Of a DNA stretch of 64,000 nt, positions 50,038 to 58,409 are shown one piece after another. Both the position numbers and the translations under genes were made by a program. This DNA is from Caulobacter sp048541825. GTDB lineage: Bacteria; Pseudomonadota; Alphaproteobacteria; Caulobacterales; Caulobacteraceae. Positions within the stretch are counted from its first letter, which is position 1, and every line of letters begins with the position of its first letter. The stretch spans positions 1,364,001-1,428,000 of the forward strand of contig NZ_CP183332.1 in NCBI RefSeq assembly GCF_048541825.1, given 5' to 3'. The notes beneath the pieces were generated by a model. That model was not told where the DNA came from. It worked only from the letters and a program-made list of their open reading frames with translations, and did no database searches.

Positions 50038-50925
50038 TCAGCCCGGCGGCCACAGCCAGGCCGCGCCGCGGACGCCAGAGCTGTCGCCGTGCCGGGCCTT
50101 GAGCACCGGGGTCTCGAAGGCGTCGGAAAACACGTGCGGCGCGATGGCGGCGGGCAGGCGCGCGTAGAGGGCGTCGATGTTCGACAGGCCGCCGCCCAGT
50201 ACGATGACATTGGGGTCGATCAGGTCGCAGACGACCGCCAGGGCGCGCCCCAGACGGTCGATGTGGCGATCCAGCGCCGCCAGAGCTTCGGCGTCGCCCG
50301 CCTCGATGGCGGCCAGAGCCGCCTGGCCGGTCGGATGGCCGGCGTCGCGGGCGAAGGCCGGGCCGGCGATCCAGGTTTCCAGACAGCCCTTGCGGCCGCA
50401 CCAGCAGGCCGGGCCGGGATACTCCTCGGGCTTCGGCCAGGGCAGGGGCATGTGGCCCCACTCGCCGCCGATGCCGTTGCGGCCCTCGATTATACGTCCG
50501 TCGACCACCACGCCGCCGCCGCAACCGGTGCCGAGGATCGCGGCGAACACCACGCCTTGCCCGGCGCCCGCGCCATCGGCGGCTTCTGACAGGGCCAGGC
50601 AGTTGGCGTCGTTGGCCAGGCGCACGGGGCGTTCAAGCCGCGCGGCCAGGTCCTGCTCGAAAGGGCGACCGTTCAGATAGACGCTGTTGGCGTTGCGGAT
50701 CAGGCCCGTGCGCGGCGAGATCGAGCCGGGAATGCCCATGCCCAGCCGCGCCGCCTGGGCGCCGGCCATGGTTTCGGCATCAGCCAGCAGGTCGGCGACA
50801 ACCTCGAGCGCCTCATCATAGTTGCCGGGGTTGGGCTTACGGACGCGGGCCACGAAATGGCCGTCGCCATCCAGGGCGGCGGCCTCGATCTTGGTGCCGC
50901 CGAAATCAACACCGAAACGGATCAT
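50038..50925 (-). CDS. ROK family sugar kinase
   Basis: A 295-residue kinase of the ROK family, probably acting on fructose, glucose or N-acetylglucosamine. DFGGTK (7-12) binds ATP phosphate, Asp106 (ANDANC) is the catalytic base, GTGCGGG is the second phosphate loop, and His158 with C174, C176 and C181 (CWCGRKGC) bind structural zinc. There is no helix-turn-helix, so it is an enzyme and not a repressor. The start overlaps the HAD-like gene's stop by four bases, so both are co-transcribed. Confidence 0.9.
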   Translation of the reverse strand: MIRFGVDFGGTKIEAAALDGDGHFVARVRKPNPGNYDEALEVVADLLADAETMAGAQAARLGMGIPGSISPRTGLIRNANSVYLNGRPFEQDLAARLERPVRLANDANCLALSEAADGAGAGQGVVFAAILGTGCGGGVVVDGRIIEGRNGIGGEWGHMPLPWPKPEEYPGPACWCGRKGCLETWIAGPAFARDAGHPTGQAALAAIEAGDAEALAALDRHIDRLGRALAVVCDLIDPNVIVLGGGLSNIDALYARLPAAIAPHVFSDAFETPVLKARHGDSSGVRGAAWLWPPG

Positions 50926-51569
50926 GCAAACAGTCGCGCCTCGATCGCGGTCTTCAGGTGGGGCCAGTGGTCGATGCGGGCATGACGGTCCGGCGCGCTG
51001 GGCGCCAGGGGTCGCAGCCGCTCGTCGCTGACCATCTGGAAGCGGGTGACCTCGGGCGCGCTGGCGGCGACCGATTCGAGTTGCGGCAGCAGGTCGTCGA
51101 TAAACACCGAGGGTCCCGAGGTGCGGCTGGACAGTTGAGCCGCCGAAGGACCCTTTGGACCGCTGTTGATCACCAGCGGATAGTCGAAGCCGTGGGTCTT
51201 GAGCCAGCGCGCGCGGGCCTGGCGGCCGTGCTCGGGCGCGTTGGTCAGAATCACTACGCCGGCGCGGGTCGACAGATCGGCCAGGGCGTCGGCCGCGCCC
51301 TCGGCGGGCATCAGGTCATCGGCCCCGTCGCGGAAAAAGTCGTCGAACAGCACCTTGCCGGCGATCAGGTCGAGGTGATCGGTCTCGCCGGGGCGATAGA
51401 TGTTCTGGAACAGGGCGAAGCGATCGACACGCAGCTCGAAGCCGTGCCGGCCGATAAACGACCCGAACCCGCGCATGAACTGGGCCAGAACCTCGTCCAC
51501 ATCGACAATCACCAGCGGCGCGCCGGGATCGATGGTGCAGGCTTGAATGTCGGCGTAACTGGGTTCCAT
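50922..51569 (-). CDS. HAD-like hydrolase family protein
   Basis: A 215-residue protein with a HAD-type start: VIVDVDEVLAQFMRGF (nucleophile motif DVDEV in which the usual second Asp is Glu), then VVILTNAPEHGRQARARWLKTHGFDYPLV with motif II Thr and GPSVFIDDLLPQLESV with the acidic motif IV. It is likely a phosphatase or a related hydrolase; the DxDE motif may alter activity. The ATG at 51569 is used. The kinase gene downstream overlaps by four bases, and divK lies divergent, 121 bases away. Confidence 0.75.
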   Translation of the reverse strand: MEPSYADIQACTIDPGAPLVIVDVDEVLAQFMRGFGSFIGRHGFELRVDRFALFQNIYRPGETDHLDLIAGKVLFDDFFRDGADDLMPAEGAADALADLSTRAGVVILTNAPEHGRQARARWLKTHGFDYPLVINSGPKGPSAAQLSSRTSGPSVFIDDLLPQLESVAASAPEVTRFQMVSDERLRPLAPSAPDRHARIDHWPHLKTAIEARLFA

Positions 51570-51647
51570 GATCTGCAATTGGCCGATGTTAACGCGATTA
51601 GCGCGGGCTTAAGGATATTCGTGCGATCTGGAAATCAGAAGCGGCGC

Positions 51648-51652
51648 GAATC
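51648..51652. promoter_or_regulatory. CcrM methylation site (GAATC) upstream of divK
   Basis: One GANTC site lies about 40 bases before the divK ATG, between divK and the divergent HAD-like gene. Caulobacter divK is cell-cycle regulated. No full CtrA box is present in the 121-base gap; only a lone TTAAC and a TTAA 20 bases apart. Confidence 0.4.
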
Positions 51653-51690
51653 CCTCAGGCGTCGCCACGGACCGTATGGTCGGGGTCAGG

Positions 51691-52068
51691 ATGACGAAGA
51701 AGGTCCTCATCGTGGAGGATAATGAGCTGAACATGAAGCTCTTTCATGATCTGCTCGAAGCCCAGGGTTACGACACCCTTCAGACCCGCGAGGGTCTGCA
51801 GGCGCTGTCGATCGCCCGGGAGCACCGTCCAGACCTTATCTTGATGGACATCCAGTTGCCGGAGATCTCGGGGCTCGAGGTCACCAAGTGGCTCAAGGAG
51901 GACGAGGATCTGGCGCACATCCCCGTGGTGGCCGTCACGGCCTTCGCGATGAAGGGCGATGAGGAGCGGATCAGGGAGGGCGGCTGCGAGGCCTATATCT
52001 CCAAGCCGATCTCGGTGGCCCACTTCCTCGACACCATCAAGCGCCTGCTGGAGAAGACCCCGGCATGA
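51691..52068 (+). CDS. divK: Single-domain response regulator DivK
   Basis: A 125-residue receiver-only protein that is nearly identical to Caulobacter DivK: KKVLIVEDNELNMKLFHDLL at the start, phospho-acceptor Asp53 (LILMDIQLPEISG) and the conserved IPVVAVTAFAMKGDEERI. DivK is phosphorylated by DivJ and dephosphorylated by PleC. It controls CtrA through DivL/CckA, placing it downstream of SpmX-DivJ. The ATG at 51691 gives the known start; an earlier ATG at 51676 is less likely. Its TGA overlaps pleD's ATG (ATGA). Confidence 0.97.
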   Translation: MTKKVLIVEDNELNMKLFHDLLEAQGYDTLQTREGLQALSIAREHRPDLILMDIQLPEISGLEVTKWLKEDEDLAHIPVVAVTAFAMKGDEERIREGGCEAYISKPISVAHFLDTIKRLLEKTPA

Positions 52069-53429
52069 GCGCGCGAATCCTCGTCGTAGACGACATCGAA
52101 GCCAATGTTCGCCTGCTCGAGGCCAAGCTTTCGGCCGAGTATTATCAGGTCTCCACCGCGTCCGACGGCATCACGGCGCTGGCGATGGCGGCCAATGATC
52201 TGCCCGACATTATCCTGCTGGACGTGATGATGCCCGGCATGGATGGCTTCACCGTCTGCAAGCGCCTGAAGGAAGACCCGATCACCCGCCACATTCCGGT
52301 GGTGCTGGTTACGGCGCTGGACGGTCGCGCCGACCGTATCCAGGGCCTGGAGGCGGGCGCCTCGGACTTCCTCACCAAGCCCATCGACGACGTCATGCTG
52401 TTTGCCCGCGTGCGCAGCCTGACCCGCCTGAAGCTGGTCATCGACGAACTGCGCCAGCGCGAGGCCTCGGGCCGCCGCATGGGCGTGATCGCCGGCGCCG
52501 CCTCGCGGCTCGATGGCCTGGGCGGCCGGGTGCTGATCGTCGACGATAATGAACGCCAGGCCCAGCGCATCGCCGCCGAGCTCAGCATCGAACACCGCCC
52601 CGTGGTCGAGTCCGATCCGGAAAAGGCGCGGATCAGCGCCGGCGGGCCGGTCGACCTGGTGATCATCAACGCCGCCGCCAAGGGCTTCGACGGCCTGCGC
52701 TTCGCCGCCTCGCTGCGGTCGACCGAGCGCACCCGGCATCTGCCCGTGCTGGCCATGGTCGATCCCGACGAGCGTCAGCGGATGGTCAAGGCGCTGGAAA
52801 TCGGCGTCAACGACATCCTGCCGCGCCCGATCGATCCGCAGGAGCTGTCGGCCCGGGTCAAGACCCAGATCCAGCGCAAGCGCTACACCGACTATCTGCG
52901 CAACAACCTCGACCACAGCCTGGAGCTGGCGGTCACCGACCAGCTGACGGGACTGCACAACCGCCGCTACATGACCGGCCAGCTCGACTCGCTGGTCCAG
53001 CGTTCGACCCTCGGCGGTGACCCGGTCGCGGCGCTGCTGATCGACATCGACCACTTCAAGAAGATCAACGACACCTTCGGCCACGACGTCGGCGACGAGG
53101 TGCTGCGCGAGTTCGCCCTGCGCCTGGCCTCCAATGTCCGCGCCATCGACCTGCCTTGTCGCTATGGCGGCGAGGAGTTCACGGTGATCATGCCCGATAC
53201 GCAGCTGGAAGACGCCATGCGCATCGCCGAGCGCATCCGCATGCACGTGGCGGGCTCGCCCTTCCGGGTGGCCCAGGGCAAGGAACTGCTGACCGTGACG
53301 ATCTCGATCGGCGTCTCGGCGACCCTGGGCGAGCACGACACTCCCGAGGCCCTGCTCAAGCGGGCTGACGAGGGCGTGTACGAAGCCAAGGCGTCCGGCC
53401 GTAATGCGGTGGTCGGCCGCGTCGCCTGA
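52065..53429 (+). CDS. pleD: Diguanylate cyclase response regulator PleD
   Basis: A 454-residue c-di-GMP synthase needed for stalk formation and loss of motility. It has receiver 1 with Asp53 (LLDVMMPGMDG), a second adaptor receiver (about 155-270), and a GGDEF domain with GGEEF at 368-372. The product-inhibition I-site RxxD is at 359-362 (RAID). Length and architecture equal the Caulobacter enzyme. The start overlaps divK by four bases, so divK-pleD form an operon, as in C. crescentus. Confidence 0.97.
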   Translation: MSARILVVDDIEANVRLLEAKLSAEYYQVSTASDGITALAMAANDLPDIILLDVMMPGMDGFTVCKRLKEDPITRHIPVVLVTALDGRADRIQGLEAGASDFLTKPIDDVMLFARVRSLTRLKLVIDELRQREASGRRMGVIAGAASRLDGLGGRVLIVDDNERQAQRIAAELSIEHRPVVESDPEKARISAGGPVDLVIINAAAKGFDGLRFAASLRSTERTRHLPVLAMVDPDERQRMVKALEIGVNDILPRPIDPQELSARVKTQIQRKRYTDYLRNNLDHSLELAVTDQLTGLHNRRYMTGQLDSLVQRSTLGGDPVAALLIDIDHFKKINDTFGHDVGDEVLREFALRLASNVRAIDLPCRYGGEEFTVIMPDTQLEDAMRIAERIRMHVAGSPFRVAQGKELLTVTISIGVSATLGEHDTPEALLKRADEGVYEAKASGRNAVVGRVA

Positions 53430-53514
53430 CGGCTTTTCGCGCCGACGGCCTTTTCCGGGGCTCCTGACCGCGTCCCTCCTTGCACGGAGCAGGCGATCGG
53501 GCTTTTTAGCCGGG

Positions 53515-55218
53515 ATGAATAAGCTGCTTACGTCCGGCGCGCTTGCCTGCGCCGCGCTCGCCCTCAGTGGTCCGGTCCTGGCCCAGCCTCGCGCCCTCAC
53601 CAAACCTGATCCCAGGCTGGTGGTGGTGATCTCGATCGACCAGTTCAGCGCCAATCTGTTCGCCCAGCATCGGGGCGAGTTCACCGGCGGCCTGGGCAAG
53701 CTGGCGCGCGAGGGCGTGGTCTATCCCAACGGCTATCAGTCGCACGCCATGACCGAGACCTGTCCGGGGCACTCCACCCTGCTGACGGGCAAGCACCCCA
53801 ACAAGACCGGCATCAGCGCCAATGACTGGTACGACGCCGGCCTCGGCAAGCAGGTCTATTGCCTGGGCGACGACAGCGTCGTCCTGGCCCACGATGCCAA
53901 GGGCCGCCCGGTCAGCCCGAAAAACATGGTCGCCACCACCTATGGCGACTGGCTGAAGGCCGTCTCCCCGACCAGCCGGGTGTTCGGCGTCTCGGGCAAG
54001 GATCGTGGCGCGATCACCATGGCGGGTCACAAGGCCGACGGCGCCTTCTGGCTGCAGCCGGGCTTTGGCTTCACCACCTATGTGCCGCCGGGCCAGACCG
54101 CCGAGGCGCGTCTGAAGCCCGTCGCGGCCTTCAATGCCAAGATGCTGGCGGACCTGAAGAAGCACCCGTTCGTCTGGAACTATGCCAAGAGCCCGATGGA
54201 CGCCCTGACCGGCGGCTCGGCCAAGCGCTGCAAGGCCCTGGAGGCCGATTATCAGACCGGCGGACGCCCATGGCGCGCGGCCCTGCCGATCCCCGTCGCG
54301 GGTGACGAGGCGGGCAAGCAGCGTGACCTGGGCTCGAGTCCCTATACCGATCAGGTCACCCTGGACCTGGCGGCCCAGTTGCGAGACGCCTACGGGCTGG
54401 GCGACGGGCCCCAGGTCGATGTCCTGACTGTCAGTCTCTCGGCCACCGACTATATCGGCCACCGCTACGGTACGCGCGGCCCGGAGATGTGCGACCAGAT
54501 CGCCCGTCTGGATGACCGCCTGGGCGAGTTCCTCGACAGGGTCGGCAAGGCCAAGGGCGGGGTTCTGGTGGCGCTGGCCGCCGACCACGGCGGCGCCGAC
54601 ATGCCCGAGCGGCTGCGCGAAGAGGGCTATGATGCCGACCGCATCGCCACCAAGCCGTGGCTGACCAAGCTGAACGAGACGCTTCGCGCCGACCTGGGCC
54701 TGTCCTACGACCCACTGGTCGCCGATGGCGGCATCAACACCATCGATGTCGTCGGACCCGACAGGAAGGCCCTGCCGCCGGTCGAGCATATGCGGATCAC
54801 CGCCGCCGCCCTGGCTCTGGTCTCGCGCCAGCCCGAGGTGGTCGAGGCGTTCGACGTCAACAGCCTGCTGACCCTAGCGCCCGAGCCTTTGGATACCTCG
54901 CCCGAGGAGATCTCGGTGCGCGAACGCATGCGCCGCAGCGCCTATCCGGGCCGCTCGGGCGATATCGTCATCGCCTTCAAGCCCGACCTCGTCCCAGCAA
55001 CGGCCGGCGCGACCTATGTCTCCACCCATGGCAGCCCGTGGGACTATGACCGCCGGGTGCCGATCATCTTCTGGTGGAAGGACGGCGCGCCCCGCGAGCG
55101 CGTCCTGCCGCTGGACACGGTGGATATCGCCCCCACCATCGCGGCGGTGACGGGCGTGAAGCCGCCGGCGGACATTGATGGGCGGTGCCGGCCGTTGGGG
55201 GCAGGGCACGATTGCTAG
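53515..55218 (+). CDS. Secreted alkaline phosphatase superfamily (PafA-like) phosphatase
   Basis: A 567-residue exported phosphatase. A signal peptide (about 1-23, GPVLAQ) precedes a nucleotide-pyrophosphatase-like core with metal-binding VISIDQF and the nucleophile segment MTETCPGHSTLLTG (Thr in place of Ser, as in PafA). Further ligands lie in LSATDYIGHRYGTRG and ADHGGADMPE, and a closing STHGSPWDYDRRVPIIFW. PafA-type phosphatases release phosphate from organic phosphates. The ATG at 53515 gives the signal peptide. pleD ends 85 bases upstream. Confidence 0.9.
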   Translation: MNKLLTSGALACAALALSGPVLAQPRALTKPDPRLVVVISIDQFSANLFAQHRGEFTGGLGKLAREGVVYPNGYQSHAMTETCPGHSTLLTGKHPNKTGISANDWYDAGLGKQVYCLGDDSVVLAHDAKGRPVSPKNMVATTYGDWLKAVSPTSRVFGVSGKDRGAITMAGHKADGAFWLQPGFGFTTYVPPGQTAEARLKPVAAFNAKMLADLKKHPFVWNYAKSPMDALTGGSAKRCKALEADYQTGGRPWRAALPIPVAGDEAGKQRDLGSSPYTDQVTLDLAAQLRDAYGLGDGPQVDVLTVSLSATDYIGHRYGTRGPEMCDQIARLDDRLGEFLDRVGKAKGGVLVALAADHGGADMPERLREEGYDADRIATKPWLTKLNETLRADLGLSYDPLVADGGINTIDVVGPDRKALPPVEHMRITAAALALVSRQPEVVEAFDVNSLLTLAPEPLDTSPEEISVRERMRRSAYPGRSGDIVIAFKPDLVPATAGATYVSTHGSPWDYDRRVPIIFWWKDGAPRERVLPLDTVDIAPTIAAVTGVKPPADIDGRCRPLGAGHDC

Positions 55219-55224
55219 CCAGAA

Positions 55225-55331
55225 GACTCGCCCCCTCCTGACCGCTTCGCGGTCGTCCTCCCCCGTAGGGAGAAGACGCTCTCATCTTCCCCCTACGGGG
55301 GAGGAGCGCGCAGCGCGGAGGGGGCAAGTCG
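55225..55331. repeat. Dispersed Caulobacter-type palindromic repeat, copy 1
   Basis: Its outer ends GACTCGCCCCCTCC and GAGGGGGCAAGTC are inverted, and it contains further nested inverted blocks (CCGCTTCGCGG; CCCCCGTAGGG against CCCTACGGGGG). Copy 2 (58287-58403) is the same element in opposite orientation. It lies just after the PafA-like gene, within a 190-base gap before the L33 terminator. Confidence 0.85.
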
Positions 55332-55347
55332 GCCAGCCCCGGAATCA

Positions 55348-55379
55348 AAAACGCCCGGCTATCGCTAGCCGGGCGTTTT
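55348..55379. terminator. Bidirectional intrinsic terminator
   Basis: AAAACGCCCGGCTA pairs with TAGCCGGGCGTTTT around TCGC. The A/T arms give a T-run in both directions, so it can end the L33 transcript (minus) and any read-through from the PafA-like gene (plus). Confidence 0.88.
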
Positions 55380-55404
55380 GTCGTGTCGTACCGGTCAGGC
55401 AGAT

Positions 55405-55572
55405 CTACTTGATCTTGCCTTCCTTGAATTCGACGTGCTTGCGGATGACCGGATCGTACTTCTTCAGCACCATCTTCTCGGTCTTGGTGCGGGCGTTCTT
55501 CTTGGTCACGTAGAAGAAGCCGGTGTCCGCCGTCGAGTTCAGGCGGATCTTGATTGAAGCCGGTTTGGCCAT
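55405..55572 (-). CDS. rpmG: 50S ribosomal protein L33
   Basis: A 55-residue basic protein, complete from ATG at 55572 to TAG. It reads MAKPASIKIRLNSTADTGFF, then YVTKKNARTKTEKMVLKKYDP and a VRKHVEFKEGKIK-like end, the proteobacterial L33 form without zinc-binding Cys pairs. It is part of the large ribosomal subunit. It is a monocistronic gene followed by a bidirectional terminator. Confidence 0.96.
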   Translation of the reverse strand: MAKPASIKIRLNSTADTGFFYVTKKNARTKTEKMVLKKYDPVIRKHVEFKEGKIK

Positions 55573-55653
55573 GGTCGAATCCCTGCGGTATCGCGCAGGG
55601 TACCCGCGCGCTGGAAATGAGAGGCGCGGAACATACTCATCAATGCGCCAAAG

Positions 55654-56115
55654 TCAATTGCCGGCGGGGCACCGTGTGTAGGGATAGTCCACCGATCGGG
55701 CCTGACCGCCGATCTGGCCCTCGATCCGGCCGATAATCGTCCGGGCGTCCACGCGCTTGTACAGAATCCGCTGGGGAAAGTCGTGGGCGGCGTCCTCGAA
55801 CACCACCGTGTCGTCGGTGATCTCTTTCAGCGGAAAGTCCGCCTCGGGCTGGCCCGAGGGCTTGGCGCTGAAGGCCAGTTTGCCGTCGAGCCCGGGCGCG
55901 ATTCGCAGGAATTCGAACTCGCGCACCTTGCCGTCCTTCAGGGTGCGGCTCATGCCCAGCATCACGCCGCCGCCGGGGGCCATCCACTGCTCGTCGACGC
56001 GGCCGTTGGAGCGGACCTGCATCCAGCAGCCCGTCATCCAGGACAGGCGGCTGACATCGGGCTCAGGCGCGGGCGGTGTGGTCGCCAGGGCGGACGCGAA
56101 CAGGATGGCCAGCAT
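55654..56115 (-). CDS. Secreted DUF6265 family protein
   Basis: A 153-residue protein with a short signal-like N-terminus (MLAILFASALATTPPAP) and a DUF6265 beta-barrel: DVSRLSWMTGCWMQVRSNGRVDEQWMAPGGGVMLGMSRT, then FEFLRIAP and TDDTVVFEDAAHDFPQRILYKRV. The family is of lipocalin-like shape and its function is unknown. The periplasm is the likely location. The Nudix gene lies 26 bases upstream on the same strand, so a two-gene unit is plausible. Confidence 0.85.
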   Translation of the reverse strand: MLAILFASALATTPPAPEPDVSRLSWMTGCWMQVRSNGRVDEQWMAPGGGVMLGMSRTLKDGKVREFEFLRIAPGLDGKLAFSAKPSGQPEADFPLKEITDDTVVFEDAAHDFPQRILYKRVDARTIIGRIEGQIGGQARSVDYPYTRCPAGN

Positions 56116-56141
56116 GTCGATCTCCCCCGAGACGCGCCGGC

Positions 56142-56870
56142 TCAGACATAGGTCAGGTTCCGGGCGCCGTTAAGGAAACGCATGAAGGGGGCGGGGCGTC
56201 CAGCATCCTTCAGCCGCTGGCCGATCTCGGCGACCACGAAGCGGGTGATATTGGGCAGGTCCAGGGCCATGGCTTCGTCGAAGTCGACCCAGGCGATCTC
56301 GTCCAGCTCGCCGCAGTCGGGCTGGCGGTCCAGGCTGATCAGCGCCTCGGCCGACGCCATGAAGAACCGGGCGTCGAAGCGGCGGTTGCGATAGGGCGGG
56401 GTGATCGCCCGGGCCACGAAGGCCAGCGGCGCCAGATCGGGAAGTGCGCCCTGGGCCAGGAACGGCCGCCAGGCCCCGGCGGCGGGCCGTGAGGGCGCGG
56501 GGCGCGCTAATAGCAGGCCTGTCTCCTCGAACGTCTCGCGGATGGCCGCCAGGCCCAGCGCCCGGGCCAGTGCGGCGGGGCTGGGGTGACGCGGCTGATG
56601 GGTCAGGCGCGCAGCGACCTCGGGCGCCAGTTCGCTGGCCGAGGGCGTGCGATAGTCGCCGCGATCCACCCGGCCGCCGGGGAACACCCATTTGTCAGGC
56701 ATGAAGGCGTGACCGCCCGCGCGCCGGCCCATCAATAGGCGGGGCTTGGCCGCGTCGGTGCGCACGATGATCAGGGTTGCGGCGTGGCGCGGTCGCAGCA
56801 CGCCCGTCCCGGGCTCGCGCACGGCGGCGTCGTTGATGGTGTCGAATTTGGCGTCGATCGGCTCGTCCAT
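56142..56870 (-). CDS. Nudix hydrolase (NUDT7/8/19-like)
   Basis: A 242-residue hydrolase. The Nudix box is split by an insertion, as usual in the CoA-pyrophosphatase-like NUDT7/8/19 subgroup: GGRVDRGD, about 30 extra residues, then AAIRETFEETGLLL with the metal-binding Glu. The N-terminal strand AATLIIVRTDAAKPRLLMGRRA and HAFMPDKWVFPGG are also typical. Likely substrates are CoA or nucleotide diphosphates. The protein is cytosolic and the ATG at 56870 gives full length. Confidence 0.9.
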   Translation of the reverse strand: MDEPIDAKFDTINDAAVREPGTGVLRPRHAATLIIVRTDAAKPRLLMGRRAGGHAFMPDKWVFPGGRVDRGDYRTPSASELAPEVAARLTHQPRHPSPAALARALGLAAIRETFEETGLLLARPAPSRPAAGAWRPFLAQGALPDLAPLAFVARAITPPYRNRRFDARFFMASAEALISLDRQPDCGELDEIAWVDFDEAMALDLPNITRFVVAEIGQRLKDAGRPAPFMRFLNGARNLTYV

Positions 56871-56979
56871 AACTCAAGCTTAGTCCGATCGCGCCATTCG
56901 CAAAGCCGCCCCTTACGTCAGCTTGACCACCCCGCTGCAAGCACCCCAATGTCCGCCGGCTTTTCAGAGGACGACGCGC

Positions 56980-58278
56980 ATGTTTGGACGGGTTTCGACG
57001 CTGGCGATCATGGCTGGCCTGGCTTTCGGCGCGCCGGCCCTGGCCGCGCCTTCCGCCGCCAAGGTCGAGGCCGCCGCCAAGGCGGTGCAGCCCAAAGTCA
57101 TCGCCTGGCGCCGTGACCTTCACCAGAACCCCGAACTGGGCAACCAGGAGGTCCGCACCGCCGCCCTCGTCGCCAAGGAGCTGAAGGCCCTGGGTTTCGA
57201 GGTCCGCGAGGGCGTGGGCAAGACCGGCGTGGTCGGTATCCTCAAGGGTGGAAAACCCGGCAAGGTCGTGGCCCTGCGCGCCGACATGGACGCCCTGCCG
57301 GTCGAGGAAAAGACCGGCCTGCCGTTCGCCTCCAAGGTCACCGCCACCTGGGAAGGCCGCTCCGTGCCGGTGATGCACGCCTGCGGCCACGACACGCACG
57401 TCGCCATGCTACTGGGCACAGCGACCGTCCTGGCCGGCATGAAGGCCGACATCAAGGGTACGGTCGTCCTGATCTTCCAGCCCGCCGAGGAAGGCCCCCA
57501 GGCCGGCGAGGAAGGCGGGGCCAAGCTGATGATCCGCGACGGCGCGCTGGACCAGCCCAAGGTCGACGCCATCTTTGGCCTGCATATCGGCCCGGCCGAC
57601 GCCCACCTGCTGAACTACCGGCCGATGGGCTTCTACGCCTCGTCCGACCGCATCGCGATCACGGTGAAGGGCAAGCAGACCCACGGCGCGCGGCCCTGGG
57701 CCGGCATCGACATGGCCAGTATAGCGGCCGACATCATCCAGGCCATGAACCAGATCGCCGCGCGTCAGGTCGATGTCGGGGTCTCGCCCTCGGTCGTGAC
57801 CATCGCCACCATCAACATGGGCATGCGTCAGAACATCATCCCGGAAGACCTGGTGATGGGCGGCACCATGCGCACCTTCTCGACCGAACGCCGCGCCGAC
57901 CTGATCGACAAGGTCCAGAAGAGCGTCGCCGCCATCGGCGATCGCTACGGCGCCAAGGCGCAGGCCGTGTTCACCCAGCCCTATCCGGTGACCTACAACG
58001 ATCCTGACCTGTCGAAGTGGGTGAAGACCTCGCTGTCGAAAGCCTCGCCCGGCAAGGTCGACGACAACGCCGCCCTTGTGACCGGGGCGGAGGACTTCTC
58101 GATGTACGCCCAGAAGGTCCCGGGCGTGTTCATCCAGCTGGGCGGCCGCCCCGCCGGCGTTCCGGCCGCCGGTGCGCCGGCCAATCACTCGCCCTATTTC
58201 GACATCGACGAGGCGGTGCTGGAGACCGGCGTGAAGGCCGAGGTGTTTATGGCGCTGGATTATCTGGAGAAGAAGTAG
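56980..58278 (+). CDS. Exported M20 family amidohydrolase/metallopeptidase
   Basis: A 432-residue M20D (N-acyl amino acid amidohydrolase/hippurate hydrolase) protein. The signal peptide ends at about residue 22 (ALAAPS). The metal ligands are in HACGHDTHVAM (Cys and His), QPAEEG with paired Glu, and GLHIGPA (His); the closing ligand is in APANHSPYFDID. LHQNPELGNQE is the N-terminal signature. It probably releases amino acids from acylated substrates in the periplasm. The ATG at 56980 follows CAGAGGA. Confidence 0.9.
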   Translation: MFGRVSTLAIMAGLAFGAPALAAPSAAKVEAAAKAVQPKVIAWRRDLHQNPELGNQEVRTAALVAKELKALGFEVREGVGKTGVVGILKGGKPGKVVALRADMDALPVEEKTGLPFASKVTATWEGRSVPVMHACGHDTHVAMLLGTATVLAGMKADIKGTVVLIFQPAEEGPQAGEEGGAKLMIRDGALDQPKVDAIFGLHIGPADAHLLNYRPMGFYASSDRIAITVKGKQTHGARPWAGIDMASIAADIIQAMNQIAARQVDVGVSPSVVTIATINMGMRQNIIPEDLVMGGTMRTFSTERRADLIDKVQKSVAAIGDRYGAKAQAVFTQPYPVTYNDPDLSKWVKTSLSKASPGKVDDNAALVTGAEDFSMYAQKVPGVFIQLGGRPAGVPAAGAPANHSPYFDIDEAVLETGVKAEVFMALDYLEKK

Positions 58279-58286
58279 GGGGCGTG

Positions 58287-58403
58287 GACTTGCCCCCTCC
58301 GCGCCTTCGGCGCTCCTCCCCCGGAGGGGGAAGATGAGGTCGGCGCGTTTCATCTTCCCCCTCCGGGGGAAGACGATCGCGTAGCGATCCGTAGGGGGCA
58401 AGT
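58287..58403. repeat. Dispersed Caulobacter-type palindromic repeat, copy 2
   Basis: GACTTGCCCCCTCCGCGC at the left and GGGGGCAAGT at the right are inverted. Inner blocks CCCCCGGAGGGGGAAGATGA and TCATCTTCCCCCTCCGGGGG form a long second hairpin, and GATCGCGTAGCGATC a third. It is homologous to the reverse complement of copy 1. It fills the gap between the convergent M20 and aminotransferase genes and may end both transcripts. Confidence 0.88.
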
Positions 58404-58409
58404 GGTCAG

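Noticed and set aside
51589..51612. CtrA site in front of divK
   Set aside because: TTAAC and TTAA half-sites are 20 bases apart, not 11, so they do not form one box.
58287..58403. CRISPR-like repeat
   Set aside because: Only two copies of a palindromic element 3 kb apart, in opposite orientation, with no regular spacers and no cas genes.
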